Assembly: GCA_018873245.2 (NCBI GenBank)
Contig: JAEMBT020000005.1
Location: 1,190,001 to 1,254,000 of the forward strand
Length of the DNA stretch: 64,000 nucleotides
From: Archegozetes longisetosus
Taxonomy: Eukaryota; Arthropoda; Arachnida; Sarcoptiformes; Trhypochthoniidae
Direction of reading: 5' to 3'
Positions within the stretch are counted from its first letter, which is position 1, and each line of letters begins with the position of its first letter. The position numbers were made by a program, and so were the translations under genes. Below the pieces are notes generated by a model. It saw only the letters and a list, made by a program, of their open reading frames with translations. It searched no databases and was not told where the DNA came from. Positions 41,001 through 50,900 of this stretch are shown here, piece by piece.

Positions 41001-41697
41001 TAGAGTTTCAATTGATTCTGTGTTTCGATTCTGTGTTTGAACTGAATCTATACTTTAACACGTCATCTCTTAAATGCATAAAACCGTTAGATTTAAGTTT
41101 AAATGCAATCAGATCACTAACACACGCAATTAAATGGTAAGAATTTCTATAACAAATTATAGGATATCAATGGTCAGAAAAATAAAGTCATTAAATTAGA
41201 AACAAATGAATGGCATTGACTCACAGTTTCGTTAATCCTAGCGTCAAATTAGATGGAATTTGCGTAACAGATTCTCCAAAGCATCGACAAAAAACTTCGA
41301 TCCTATCGTGACAATAGCAGCCTTCCTCTTCTGTGCGTAAATCACCATCAAATCCTGTGTAGAATCGAGTGTTAGTAGAATTGTCGAAACTATTCAAACT
41401 TCCATCACTGTCAGGAGAATGAGGACTAGTCTCGACTTTAGATTCATTAGGTTTAATGTTTTGATGATCTTTGTCTATATCTTCAAATTCGTGTTTATGA
41501 TCTTCATGATGACTTCTTTCAATGTCTTCTGGGTCTTCTGGATAATGAAAGTCACCGAATCCTTCAGATGGAATTGGTATTGATGGCGGATCTGGTTCTG
41601 GAGTCGAAGAAACCTTATGATTATGACCAACAGCAAAGCTGTCAATGCTAACAATTATAACAAATAACAAAGTGATGATCGACTCAATCGACGCCAT
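2850..41697 (-). CDS. LGR1: LGR1-type glycoprotein hormone receptor (leucine-rich repeat GPCR), 17 exons
   Basis: Exons in transcript order: 41697-41225, 17961-17890, 17825-17751, 13227-13150, 13086-13012, 12948-12883, 12294-12226, 10947-10873, 8815-8576, 7144-7078, 7016-6540, 5876-5704, 5220-5153, 5086-5006, 4732-4395, 4257-3529, 3218-2850. All junctions are GT-AG and phases agree; the total is 3,525 nt, giving 1,174 aa plus stop. Order: signal peptide, Cys box, LRRs, hinge with YPYHCCAF and NPCED, seven helices with TLERWFAI after TM3 and NPFLY in TM7, long tail. By family knowledge, type A LGRs (FSHR/TSHR/LHR and arthropod LGR1) sit in the plasma membrane; arthropod LGR1 is thought to bind GPA2/GPB5 and raise cAMP. 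Nine or so LRRs and no LDLa module argue against rickets/LGR2 (more repeats) and relaxin-type LGR3. Exons were read by eye; the ligand is inference. Confidence 0.93.
3529..4257 (-). CDS. LGR1: LGR1 exon 16: third intracellular loop, TM6, TM7, proximal tail
   Basis: A 729-nt exon, acceptor atataacag. It encodes TIAKRMALLVFTDFVCWAPI (TM6) and LVTFYPLNSCANPFLYAI (TM7, with NPxxY), nearly identical to TSHR, then a Ser/His-rich tail ending KKVKKDKHRKH. The donor chosen is ATG|gtatgc at 3528, which joins exon 17 in phase 0. If the intron is retained the frame reads six more codons to a stop at 3508. An internal GGGTAAGT at about 3894 is a possible alternative donor. Confidence 0.92.
4395..4732 (-). 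CDS. LGR1: LGR1 exon 15: TM3 to TM5
   Basis: A 338-nt exon. The split Gly codon gives HGAGCKIAGFITVFASELS (TM3), then FTLTVITLERWFAITFAI with ERW in place of the DRY of most rhodopsin-like receptors, as in TSHR and FSHR. TM4 (WIYALLMASLPLMGIS), an extracellular loop Cys (SICLP) and TM5 (ISLLTINGLAFVLISACYAK) follow. The donor AAG|gttcca is weak; the join to exon 16 reproduces the CYxKxY motif. Confidence 0.93.
5006..5876 (-). CDS. LGR1: LGR1 exons 12-14: end of hinge, TM1, TM2 and first extracellular loop
   Basis: Exon 12 (5876-5704, 173 nt) holds EFCGD, KCYPIPDAFNPCEDVMGNSF and TM1 (RILVWIVVIAAVLGNSAVMI). Exon 13 (5220-5153, 68 nt) holds FNVSKFLMINLAIADLMM of TM2. Exon 14 (5086-5006, 81 nt) holds VYLLIIAVVDL and FNYAIDWQHG. 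The introns are 483 and 66 nt. NPCEDVMG, LAIADL and AIDWQ are hallmark glycoprotein-hormone-receptor motifs; the Asp in LAIAD is the conserved TM2 acid. Confidence 0.93.
6540..7144 (-). CDS. LGR1: LGR1 exons 10 and 11: hinge region
   Basis: Exon 10 (7144-7078, 67 nt) follows ttccaacag and ends GAG|gtctta. It completes an Arg codon from exon 9 and ends in phase 0. A 61-nt intron separates it from exon 11 (7016-6540, 477 nt; acceptor ctataattag, donor CAG|gtataac). The 180 or so residues are polar, rich in Asn, Asp, Ser, Gly and Pro, and poorly conserved, as expected of the hormone-receptor hinge. The small exon is supported mainly by frame, Cys content and splice signals. Confidence 0.82.
7892..8091. 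repeat. MITE-like hairpin (about 200 bp imperfect palindrome)
   Basis: The left arm contains CTTTGATTCATTCAT and TAGTTGTTAATTT followed by CAATTTTG. The right arm, read in reverse complement, contains the same blocks in the same order (8075-7996). Arms are about 85 bp with a loop of about 20 bp, and similarity fades at roughly 7892 and 8091. It lies in intron 9 of LGR1. No open frame. The target-site duplication is not resolved. Confidence 0.7.
8576..8815 (-). CDS. LGR1: LGR1 exon 9: last LRR and start of hinge
   Basis: A 240-nt exon. It begins after TTAACAG, and the completed codon gives LDLSETSINKLP, the last LRR. TLETLKVENTFTLKEIPS and LTYPYHCCAF follow; the latter is the double-Cys hinge signature (SYPSHCCAF in TSHR, TYPSHCCAF in FSHR) that disulfide-links the ectodomain base. 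The donor AAAG|gttcga is weak but is the only one that keeps frame into exon 10. Confidence 0.92.
10873..10947 (-). CDS. LGR1: LGR1 exon 8: LRR exon
   Basis: A 75-nt exon, acceptor gttctttttag, donor TT|gtaagt. It encodes KGNKNLVHLQEKAFEGLKSL, a near-canonical LRR. A nearer acceptor at cttaag would also leave the frame open but would break the phase-2 rule that all sibling exons obey, so the upstream acceptor was chosen. Confidence 0.87.
11308..11708. mobile_element. hAT-like non-autonomous DNA element (401 bp)
   Basis: The element begins CAGTATGGA and ends TCCATACTG, a perfect 9-bp terminal inverted repeat starting with CAG as in hAT elements. The 8 bp on each side (acttagta at 11300-11307, acttggtc at 11709-11716) match at 6 of 8 positions, compatible with an aged 8-bp duplication. 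The inside is locally GC-rich (GGGGGTGTGCACCTCC) unlike the surrounding intron 8 and encodes no transposase. Confidence 0.5.
12226..12294 (-). CDS. LGR1: LGR1 exon 7: LRR exon
   Basis: A 69-nt exon, acceptor tttgcaaag, donor CT|gtaag. It encodes EYNMIESVQNWAFHGSEIAK in LRR register; FSHR exon 7 reads [20 protein letters not shown] at the same place. The split Leu codon joins exon 8. Confidence 0.87.
12883..13227 (-). CDS. LGR1: LGR1 exons 4, 5 and 6: LRR exons
   Basis: Exon 4 is 13227-13150 (78 nt), exon 5 is 13086-13012 (75 nt), exon 6 is 12948-12883 (66 nt). The first two introns are both 63 nt. All are phase 2 to phase 2. Peptide pieces HIPDGVFLGTFPKLRVL, QTGLEKLPAL and DSNRIRNL align with FSHR exons 4-6 (YINPEAF..., NTGIKHLP...). 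Exon 5 and exon 6 both end in AT completed by G, giving Met where family members usually carry Leu. Confidence 0.88.
17751..17961 (-). CDS. LGR1: LGR1 exons 2 and 3: first two LRR exons
   Basis: Exon 2 (17961-17890, 72 nt) runs from acceptor cttaacag to donor gtaagta. Exon 3 (17825-17751, 75 nt) runs from ccttcag to gtaagtc. The intron between is 64 nt. Each is 1 + 3n + 2 nt, so every LRR exon splits the last Leu/Val codon after its second base, exactly as in FSHR/TSHR genes. Residues such as KLGTFQVYDNLTDL and IESGVFLNLTHLRAV match FSHR exons 2 and 3 in repeat register. Confidence 0.88.
22495..22517. repeat. (AC)n microsatellite
   Basis: About 11 AC units in LGR1 intron 1, flanked by unremarkable AT-rich sequence. 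Confidence 0.95.
23050..23083. repeat. (CT)17 microsatellite
   Basis: Seventeen uninterrupted CT units in LGR1 intron 1. On the transcribed strand this is a GA tract, a potential GAGA-factor-like binding stretch, though no function is shown. Confidence 0.95.
24447..24566 (-). other. Exon-like patch of unknown identity inside LGR1 intron 1
   Basis: After a plausible acceptor (gctgcattccag) an open frame of 39 codons to a TAA reads VDIVLVGKHFSRLIQQSMEG, then LRGLSLLDAGNICQ and CLAEE. Base composition is visibly more GC-rich than its surroundings. The pattern LVGKHFSRLIQQSMEGL..L resembles an LRR. The frame does not fit the phase-2 rule of LGR1 LRR exons, and splicing from exon 1 would hit a stop at once. 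It could be a decayed exon copy, part of another gene, or chance. Confidence 0.3.
25872..25907. repeat. Three exact copies of a 12-bp tandem repeat
   Basis: The unit TTGAAAATAGAA is repeated three times without change in LGR1 intron 1. Confidence 0.9.
26841..26869. repeat. (AC)n microsatellite
   Basis: About 14 AC units in LGR1 intron 1. Confidence 0.95.
28870..29590. repeat. Long inverted repeat (fold-back locus) in LGR1 intron 1
   Basis: The left arm (about 28,870-29,190) and the reverse complement of the right arm (about 29,275-29,590) share long blocks. One runs from TGCAGTAAGGGATTGGTA against TACCAATCCTTTACTGCA, another covers AAAATTGATACCAAAATGAG, and a third covers the GTGAATAT(C/T)GATTTCTAC outer part. 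Identity is roughly 85-90% near the centre and drops outward; the spacer is about 90 bp. No transposase is visible. Transcribed as part of LGR1 pre-mRNA it would fold into a hairpin of about 300 bp. Arm ends are approximate. Confidence 0.8.
38142..39459 (+). mobile_element. Tc1/mariner-superfamily DNA transposon, DD37E type, 1,318 bp
   Basis: Terminal inverted repeats of 30 bp (38142-38171 and 39430-39459) differ at one position; both ends begin TAAGGTTTAAGGAT(C/T) read inward. A TA dinucleotide flanks each end (38140-38141, 39460-39461), the usual target duplication of this superfamily. An equally consistent reading puts the ends 2 bp further in. It carries one transposase gene broken by a frameshift. 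It sits antisense inside LGR1 intron 1. High TIR identity and a single lesion suggest a fairly recent insertion. Confidence 0.95.
38292..39340 (+). pseudogene. DD37E transposase, interrupted by one frameshift
   Basis: An N-terminal paired-like helix-turn-helix region (EIAKHYELEGISQRTTFSII) is followed by an RKPGSG hook and a basic stretch. Catalytic residues: first Asp in IDDES (codon 38748), second Asp in FWPDLATAHY (codon 39032), Glu in VRPIERFW (codon 39146). The last two are separated by 37 residues, hence DD37E; the PNVPQVRPIE context resembles mosquito ITmD37E elements. The frame stops at TGA 38880, just after KKVMV, and resumes one base off with AMSAKGF. A single lost base near 38,879-38,885 explains this, so the copy is probably inactive unless it is a read error. 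The first ATG in the frame is 38256, but 38292 (MNKKKSKEE) looks the better start. Confidence 0.9.
41225..41697 (-). CDS. LGR1: LGR1 exon 1: signal peptide, acidic/His-rich extension, N-terminal Cys box
   Basis: Start context is ACAATGGCG. Residues 1-24 are a hydrophobic signal peptide. About 100 residues rich in Pro, Glu, Asp, His and Ser follow. The exon then ends with a Cys box (CYCHDR...CRCF) leading into QIPSNLTLGL, which aligns with the CHHR...EIPSDLP capping motif of FSHR. The donor is GAAACT|gtgagt, phase 2, and joins exon 2 to make a Leu codon. An upstream ATG at 41710 opens an 8-codon frame that overlaps this start, if transcription begins far enough upstream. The extension between signal peptide and Cys box is much longer than in vertebrate gonadotropin receptors. 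Confidence 0.9.
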
Positions 41698-44600
41698 TGT
41701 AAGAAGTCATGAACTAATGTTTGATTTGATTATAATCGCTAAGTATATTTGGCAAAAATGTTGAGCCCACACTTGTTTGAGGCCATTAGCAGTAGACATA
41801 TTTCAACGTAAGTTCAAAACGTCATTCACATCGACAGAATGTGAACTTACGTGCGATAAATGCATTATCACATTTGAGGCACTTCTAGTGTGGGCTTTGT
41901 TTTTTCACACTGGACTTGGAAGAAGAGCAGCAAAAGTTTAAATGAAACTGTGGAGAGTTGAAGTGGTAAAGAACAGCCTCAGTTATACAATTCAAGCTTT
42001 TAAGGTAGCAATAGACAGCATACAATAGTAGAGCGCATGCGATGCTCATATTCGCTCTGATGTAAAACAAGGATTACATATAATCTGATAGCTTTTCTTA
42101 CTTGTTAGATCTCTTAAACACAATAAATAAAATTGGTTCAAAAGTATTGCTCACAACAATAGCTTCAATATACGAATTGTTCCGAAACAGTTTTCAAAAT
42201 TCAGATGCATTGTACGAGGCGGTTATACGAAAAGTGCCAAGATTAAGCTAGAACCTCCAAACTTTATTCAAATACTATTTAAATGACTCGCAAACTTTGT
42301 GTTTTAAAGAGTAAATGTATGTCTGGGATTTGCAAACAATACGTTTTGGAGTTTAACACAATTGTCTTTATTATTTTAGCTGCTATACTAAACAAGTGTT
42401 CGTCAAAGACTTAATTAAGATGACACAGAGATATTGTGTGTTCAGAATTCCAGAGTTTGAGTAGATCTGAATGACGAGAAAACTTGATACAACAATTGAA
42501 ATAATTAGAAAATCTGAAGCAGATCCTGTTGCGAGCAAATCTAATTAATGGCTTAAAAGCAGATGAATTGGATTTTAGCAAAAAAGCAAACATTATTTGA
42601 TCCGAACAAAATTTTCTTAATTAATTTTGTGCTAAAAGCTATTTCTATTTTTATTACATATGATTAAAGAATTGAATGATATTTCATCAAATTTGCATTA
42701 TTGAGTCAGCAAAGAATTAAAGCCAATCCCATTTTCAATCCATTAGAGTGATTAAAAGACACCGAATTTTTTCTCATTTGGTACAAGTCATATAATATTG
42801 CATTATTGTCAGCGATGAGCTATAAAGTCTGTTATCTTAATCAAGTCGATCTAATCTTTTTTGTGGCATAAAAACTTCTTTTGAATAAATATCTCGCGTT
42901 CAATCATGGTATTATGTGATTCACGTTCTTGATTAAGCCTGTTCTCACATAAATTTGATCGATCGATAATTTCTTGCACGATTACAAAGAATTGAAATAA
43001 TTTCTAAATTATATTAACTGTTCCTGTTATGACTACATAAAAAGCCACTTCTGGGAATAGTAGTTCAAGAATTTTAAAAATGATTGCGTCAAATTTCGAA
43101 ATACGAATCATTCAAATAATTCAAAAAGTAAGATCTGGGGTATTGCGAACTTATTGTTAATAAAGTAATTTAATAGCTCAAATTTACAGAACTCAAAACG
43201 TTTTTGATTTACTTTTGACAGTTGCAAACCATACTGTATGTCATCTCTTCACTAATAAATCATACTTTGGATCTTTAACATTTTGGGTCTTATTACAATT
43301 TAGAGAATTTTGGTTTATTTTGTTGTTAAAGGTAAAAAATATTGTATTCTAGTGCAAAGTATTCGCGACTTTCAGCACTTTATTAGTTTGAAGTCGTCAT
43401 CAGTCTGTCAATAACTATTAATAACCGAACACAACTAACAAAACTTCTCGAACCAACACTGTTTAATTCATTAGAATAGGTTTGAATTCTTATTCTGAGC
43501 CAAAAATTATTGGTTTAATTTTTGGAGCTTTCGGTCAATACTAACTCGCAACTTCTCGTTAACATTCTTGAAAACGAAAAAATTCATAAGTAATAAAAGT
43601 CGAGTATGAGTGAAAAGAATCGAAGGATATATTAAGTATTGAGCTAAAATATAACACATATCAGCAAATTCTTGAACTTATCATTAATTTTAATCAAAAA
43701 TATATCAGTTGTAAGAAGTGAGAGAAATGAGTTTCTTATCTTTAATATAGAGAAAATGCAGCAAAATCAGTAAATCATTTATGAGGGGCATTCATTTAAC
43801 ATTTGTTTAAGATTAAAAATTCAAAATAAAATCGTAAACATATTAAATTTGACTAAAACTCAGGTTTTATAATTGCTATATCAAAGCTTAACAAAACTAT
43901 TTTGAAAAAGTTTGGAAAGATCAATAAAAAAGTTAAAGTGAACAATCATTTGTGTTTAACTGAAAACTGAAATGATTGTTATAAATACTGTTGTTAGATA
44001 AACGGAATTAGCAGTGGCAAGCCAAATTCTAGATATCTTGTTTATTTAAGAGCTTCTGCCAGAGGTCGTAAAGATGCTCAAATATGAACAGCACTCGAAT
44101 ATTAGAGCTCAACAATAGGTAATACTTGAAAGTAGAAATCCTAGTTGTAACATAATTTGTGTGATTCACAAATGTTTAAACAAAATGCACTGTTCAATTA
44201 TTCATAAGAATAAAGTATACATTTGAAGAATAAACTTTATCATGGCTTTTGCTAGTTCATAAACACAAAAAAATCAATAATTGTTAGCAATATTCTTCTC
44301 TTAATAATTTTAAAAATCTTTCTACTTATTTATACTTAACTGAAAATCTGAACGGCTTTGAATTAATTATTTATATTCTCGTGCACTTTGAGTGCATTAT
44401 GCTTGTCAAAAGTGCTTGTTGAAGGCGTTATGTAATGAGATTTGTTTGATTTATGCGTAATTTTAATAAAATCACTGCAAATAAGTTGTATAGAAATATA
44501 TTAAAATCTGTAATAAAATTCAAAAAATATACTAAGTTCACATGATTATTTTATGATTGACTTATAGCCAATATACTTCGTGGCAAATGTTTGCTATCTA

Positions 44601-45529
44601 GTAAATATCTGGGTGAAAAGAAGAGTAAAGAAGGATGCCTATCTTTCGCCTAATCGTTACCATTCATCAATTGGATATCGATGTCAAGTCTATGAAGGGC
44701 TGAGGCGATATTCATGAGAATCATCCAAAATACAGTGGCTCAGAAAAGGTATGAACCGCTAAAGTTATAAGACTGAAATCCAGTTTCCATACAATTTTTC
44801 ATTAGAAATAAAGGAAACTCAGGGTTAACAGTGTTAATAGAGTTAGACTCTGTTTAAGCCTCGAGTGTGGACTTTATCTGATGGGGTACCGTCCGAGATA
44901 ACCCCACGTGCCAATTGAGACATCAACAACAAAATGACCGCAACAATAGTGTCATAATCTTCATAATCACTGAATGCAATCGATTTTGGTTATTATATTG
45001 AATAACTTGTAACTTTTGCCAGCCATCCTATACTTGAAAAATTGTTGCCAATATGAACCCAACTCTTAATAAGCTCTCGATGGTCAAACTGATTCAATTG
45101 GCAATCGCCATTAGGCAATAATCTATGTAATTTGAGCATTCTTCTTTAGAATAACTAGTTCAAGTAGAAATGTTACTCACATAAATAGTCAACTCGAGGA
45201 TACAATTGAAAATGTTATCTATGTTTTAAACTAAATCAAGAACGTTACTGTCGAAGTGATTGATTTGGGTGAATACATGTTTTAACTTAGTAGAGTTAAT
45301 TCTAAACTAATTCGAATAACTCAAATGTTTTAACATTCTATTTTCGGCAATCCCTAAAAATCCTAACTAGGGAATGTAAAGCTACTTATTCCTCTAAATT
45401 TCTTTAAAAACGATACCAAATTATCGGAAATGATTAATCATTTGAGAATTAACATAAATTTCGGGCCGTTTTTTAGTTTTATTCTTAATTTTGAAATTTA
45501 AATTTTTCTTAATGCACATATTATATGTA
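41698..45529. other. 5' flank of LGR1 and intergenic sequence
   Basis: No coding exon is recognised. The promoter of LGR1 should lie in the first part, but no clear TATA or initiator can be assigned. A solitary Tc1-like terminal sequence sits at 44,731-44,757 (see findings). Confidence 0.5.
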
Positions 45530-46769
45530 GTCATTGACAAAACTCCGGAACTCGGTTTTTGAGCATTCTATACTCAAAAATATGATTCGATTTGAATGAA
45601 ATTTTTTGGAGAGATTATGAGTTGCGGAAAACTTTTTCACAAAGTGTCGTATTTCACCTCCTACGGGTCTGTCCATAAATAACGTAAATTCACACAGAAT
45701 TAACCAATAAATACTTTGAATTCTGATGGATGAAATCAAAACTACTTAAAAATGATTGAATACGTATGTTTCCGTTTGACTGAAAATCTCCCAACTTCAG
45801 AGTTGTAGCACATTAAACTCAAAAAATGGATTTTCTAGTTGAACAGAACTTTTCGAATAAGAGCCCAAATATCTTGATATTGGTATCAAATTAAAGCTTT
45901 TAAAAAGTTCTTTCTAAAAATCATTTGTGCGAATATTTGCGGTCAAGTTTATTTTATGTATAGCGCGAATATTGCTTTACTATTTGATTTCACTGATGAT
46001 TTTGATTTCAACACAATTTATATAAAATCGTTATAACAATGTCAGAATTGAATGAAATAAAGTTCAGAAAATTTATTAAAGTGAGAGCTTGAAGTGAATA
46101 TAAGTCCTCAATCATCAGTAAACTTCGTAAGTATTCAATATGAATCAATTTTGACATAATTAACGAAATATTTCATTTTCTAGTAAATTTCGATAAATTT
46201 AAAAATTAAAATTAACTTATTTTTCAAAATTGAATTTGTCGAACAAATCTATAAATAGTTTAAATGTTTAATTTTCTAATCAATTTTTCTCACTAACTTG
46301 ATCTTTTCTATTGATTATTTTCATGAACCTTATTGGCAAAATTTTTATTTACCGAATTTGAATATTTGAGCAAATGATTTTTAGAAAGAACTTTTTAAAA
46401 GCTTTAATTTGATACCAATATCAAGATATTTGGGCTCTTATTCGAAAAGTTCTGTTCAACTAGAAAATCCATTTTTTGAGTTTAATGTGCTACAACTCTG
46501 AAGTTGGGCGATTTTCAGTCAAATAAAAATACACGTGTTTAACCATTTTTAAGTAGTTTTGATTTCATCCACCAGAATTCAAAAGTATTTATTGGTTAGT
46601 TCTGTGTGAATTTACGTTATTTGTGGACAGACTCGTGGGAGGTGGAATACGATACTTTGTGAAAAAGTTTTCCACAACACATAGTCTCTCCAAAAAATTT
46701 CATTCAAATCGAATCATATTTTGGGTATAGAATGCTCAAAAACCAAGCCCGGAGTTTTGTCAATGGCTG
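45530..46769. mobile_element. Long-terminal-inverted-repeat fold-back element (about 1.24 kb)
   Basis: The left arm (45530 to about 45938) matches the reverse complement of the right arm (about 46362 to 46769) across more than 400 bp at roughly 90% identity, with small indels. Shared blocks include CATTGACAAAACTCCG near both tips and TTTGATACCAATATCAAGAT near the inner ends. TA flanks both tips (45528-45529, 46770-46771). The spacer of about 420 bp is AT-rich with no transposase. This looks like an internally deleted Tc1/mariner-type element with long TIRs, or a fold-back element. Confidence 0.8.
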
Positions 46770-47888
46770 TACAATGAATGGGGTATATGTGTAATGAATA
46801 TAGTAATTTAGTTTTAATTTTAACTTAATCATATTAACTTAAACATACTAAAATGAAAAGATGGCCCAAAAAGACTATTAATTGTTATTTATCGAATTAT
46901 TTTTTATTGATTAACATCATTTTTGTTTAAGTTCTGAGGAATAGGTAGCTTTATATTCCCTAGTAAGTTTATATTTTGAACACCAACTCACTAATCAAAT
47001 TATTTTACGGATAATATTAACTGAATCTAGTTATATGAGATTTGTTTATCATTTATTGAGCGTTCTAATCACAAGGCACATGAATAATAGATATTATCGG
47101 AGCACATGTTCTTTCACAAACATATACATTAAGCAATGATTCTGTTGAACAACAAGTAAATGAATGAGGGCCCGCATTTCAAATACAAGTTATTTTAATC
47201 CTATTTAATAATGCTATCATCCCAGATAACGAAATACTTGAATAAGAAAACAAACAGAATTGAAGCAATTTGATTGATCACATCTATTTCTGCTTAAAAA
47301 TTGATATTGTATTTAGAAAGGTACACTTTTAACGACATTACTCAGTCCTTTGTATTGCGTATTGCCTAACCATATCTTACTAGAAACGTAAAAGCGATAT
47401 ATCTTTCTAATTCTTATTACAAGTTAATTTCTAATACGAACTAAGCATTGTATGATTGTCAGAATCTTCAATTTATATGATGAACAGATATAGTTATTTT
47501 CCAATTGACTGCACTCGTATATCTTCAATATCAAAATAAACACATTAATACTTACGACCTAATGATCATTTTTATTATTCGTATAAAGAGGCAGAAAAAT
47601 TTGCATTCATATTGCTATTGATTTGCATTTCACATAAAACACATTCAGACTCCTTCTTGGTAATCAAATTAATTTTAGTTAAAGTTCTATTGGCCAAAAA
47701 AACTAATCAATAAGTTGATCCTTTTAAAATAATTGTTTGCTTACTAGCTCAAATTCAATTACTTCAATAATTAATGAACTTTCAATTTGTCACATTTATT
47801 AGACACTCCAATAGCAATAAGATTGTTATCATTAGAGACTGATCACAATTTGCGAGTATTGAGGCAAAGCAAAGGTGTGGTTAGAATA

Positions 47889-47922
47889 GGATGGGATGGG
47901 ATGGAATGGGACGAGATGGGAT
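47889..47922. repeat. Degenerate GGGAT pentamer repeat
   Basis: About seven units of GATGG/GGGAT with a few substitutions, G-rich on the plus strand and standing out in AT-rich intergenic DNA. Confidence 0.85.
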
Positions 47923-50900
47923 ATGTCACTTTTAAACTTTGGAAACAAAATTAAACGCATCTCATTACTCAAACTGCAATATTGTGATCAGCATTTTGAA
48001 GCCTAACAAAAATTTAAAAGTATTGCTCAATGTTTGCATAGGAATGAAAGTAATGGTATTTACAAATTTGTGAAACCATCCAACTTTGAAGGCAATGAAT
48101 ATTTAGATACGAAATACTTAATAAAAAGAGTAAAACTAGATACGATCAAAACATCTTATGCCAGCTCTTTGATTTGTTTTTGTGCTTTTCAATTTAAACT
48201 TCAACTTTATAGGCATGTTTTTCAGTGCTTATCACTATCTTTATCATACGAATAACATGCGACATGATATCCAAAAATCACATTTAAAAATGGTGACCGC
48301 CATCGGCACAGGTATTATACACATTCAAAAATTGCTTTTCCATTCAAGTCTTAATCAAAGCTTAAAGGTTTATTTATGCAGAACTGAAGTGGCTTGAAAA
48401 TTTGAATTGGAGAGAATTGAGTAATGTGTATGTATAAATTGCTTCAACTGTTGTTGAATTCAAGGTATCAGAAAACTGAACGATATTTAACTTTTGGCAA
48501 CATCTTGAATGCATTAACCAATCACAGTATGCATTATATTTAAGAATAAGCTAAGCATTTTTGTGTATATTTTTAAAGTGGCTTCATTCAATGAAATTGA
48601 TCGTTGAATCTAATATTTTTATTTATGTGCAGATAGAAACTGAATTGAAGACAATGGAATTGAAGTATTCAATTCTACATAAATTGAATCGAGTAAATAG
48701 ACCTTAAAGTTGAAAATAATGTTTTGCAAAGTACGAATCACAAAATCTCCATATAAATATTCGTACTCTATTATCAATTTAATAATCTTCATATTTTGTT
48801 TGAATATTTAAGAAAATTTTGGTACTACGAAAATCAAATTATATGCAAAATCAATATTGACTTCTTTTCTATTTGACTAAAATAACAGACTTTGAATAAA
48901 TCAGAAGTTTCATAGAGTACAGAACATTCAATACTAAATATCTTCTTTTGTATTTTAATGATTTTTTAGGATAAATTATAATGCAATCCAAAAGGTAATG
49001 AGTTACATGACAATTTGCAACATTAATAGTTTGGATGATTTTCAACAATTCCAATATTTTTTATCTCGATTTTTAAGTTTAATAAACTTTTTAATATACA
49101 AAAATCACTACCAATAGCTTTGATAGCACTGAATTGACTTTCCAAATGCAAATAATTTCTAGACAACTGGTAACTAGTATTTTTAAATACGTTTTTTGGA
49201 CATCATATGCGTCATTGATATGATAAGAATATTTTTGGAACCTGATAGTAAGCACTGAAAGACATGCCTTTAAATAACTGTGTTCTTTAGATAAAATGCA
49301 TGTTTTAGCAGTTAATTTTCTTTTGAATATTTAGGTCCATTCACTATTTACAGCAGAAAAATCATTAGCATTGCAATCAAAATTATTTAAAGATCAAGTA
49401 TAGTCTCTTTTGAGAAATCTCTGAGATTCGAGAACGATCTTCATCTTTTTGAGGACTAATCTTCTTCAATTCAAATTTAAGGTTTTAGACTTTTGAATAC
49501 TTTTGCATACACTTCAAGTTAATATTGACTGAGCTTTGTTTTCTATACCTAAAATTTCTTCTTTGTTAGGAGATTTTGCATACCTAATTCTTTTTATTAG
49601 GAGACTTTGCTCTCATTAGAATAAATAGACTAAATGTAATAAATTTCAAGTTTAGTAAAGCTGAAACTAATCTCATTTTTATCGGCTAAGCACACGTATT
49701 AGCCCTTAGAGAATGCAGAGGCATTTTGTAAAATTTGATTCAGATACGAAAACTTTTCTTTAAGAAATAGCTTTTAAAATGATCTATACTTTTTTATTCA
49801 TTTGAATTTTCAATATTTTTAAACCAAAGGTATTCTAGTTTATTAGAAAATTTGAAAAATGGAATACCATTGTGACAATCAGTTGTTAGGGGGATCGAAA
49901 CAAGGGATTCGCCATTCTTAAATTAGTCACTATCAAATTAACCATCTCGAAGTCTAGCCTTTGACGCGTAGCAGACTAAATCTCCGTAAGAACATGTTTA
50001 CAAGTGATTAATCACTTTAATCAGCTATTCAAAAGTGAATCATATTTTATCGGTTCAGACAAAGTAATGAGACTTATTTGAAAAGCATTCAACGTTAATG
50101 AAGCGTCATCTTCGAATAATTAATTTGTTATCAACTAAAAATTGTCTATTTATCCATACTAAATCCTAACTCTTTAAACTTCAATATTGAGTCACACTCG
50201 CAAAGTCTGTTGTGCATAAAATAATTCTTTACAGAAAAGTGTACATCTTTTGAAGTGCTTTCGAGATTATCTGAAAGAGCTGTACATTTATATGCTGTAC
50301 ACTAGCCTTCACTAGAATCATAATGCTGTTTTTTACTAATTTTACTTACGTAAACACCAAATTGTTGAGGAAAATTAAGATTAATAGTCACTTTTCTGAT
50401 ATTTCAAATTAGAGCGAAACTTTTGTAATTTACCTGTACGTGCATTGAAACTATAGGGTTTGGATGTGTTAGAAACACAACACTATATCGACTGGTAATA
50501 AATGTAAGTTACACGAGAAGAGCTTTTCAAAATCACAAGTGCAGTTCTTATTCTGATGCTCTTGTTATTTATGTGGATTTGATCTTTCTTCATTCCCATT
50601 AAGAATTAATTGGTTTGTGTGGCTAAAGAGTGATTTGACACAGATATGAGCCAATACTCTCTTTTATTTAATGATCTAAAAGTGCACTTTTCTGTTCTGA
50701 ATGAAATGAATAGTGGTATTCACTTGTTATAAACAATAGTATGCATTCCACTCCTGCGTCTGTACAATTGACATCCAGTCAATTCGATCGAAACAGGCAT
50801 AATCTCATATCAATGTTCACAATAATGTTGATTTTGCTATTATTACTCATTCTATTAATTAGTTTTGACGATAGAAAACAGATAAACATGCTTTGTTGCT

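Noticed and set aside
17962..41224. A further LRR exon of LGR1 hidden in intron 1
   Set aside because: Exons 2-9 already match FSHR exons 2-9 one to one and exon 1 joins exon 2 in phase, so none is missing.
45521..45739. 72-aa open frame
   Set aside because: Lies within the left arm of the inverted-repeat element; no domain.
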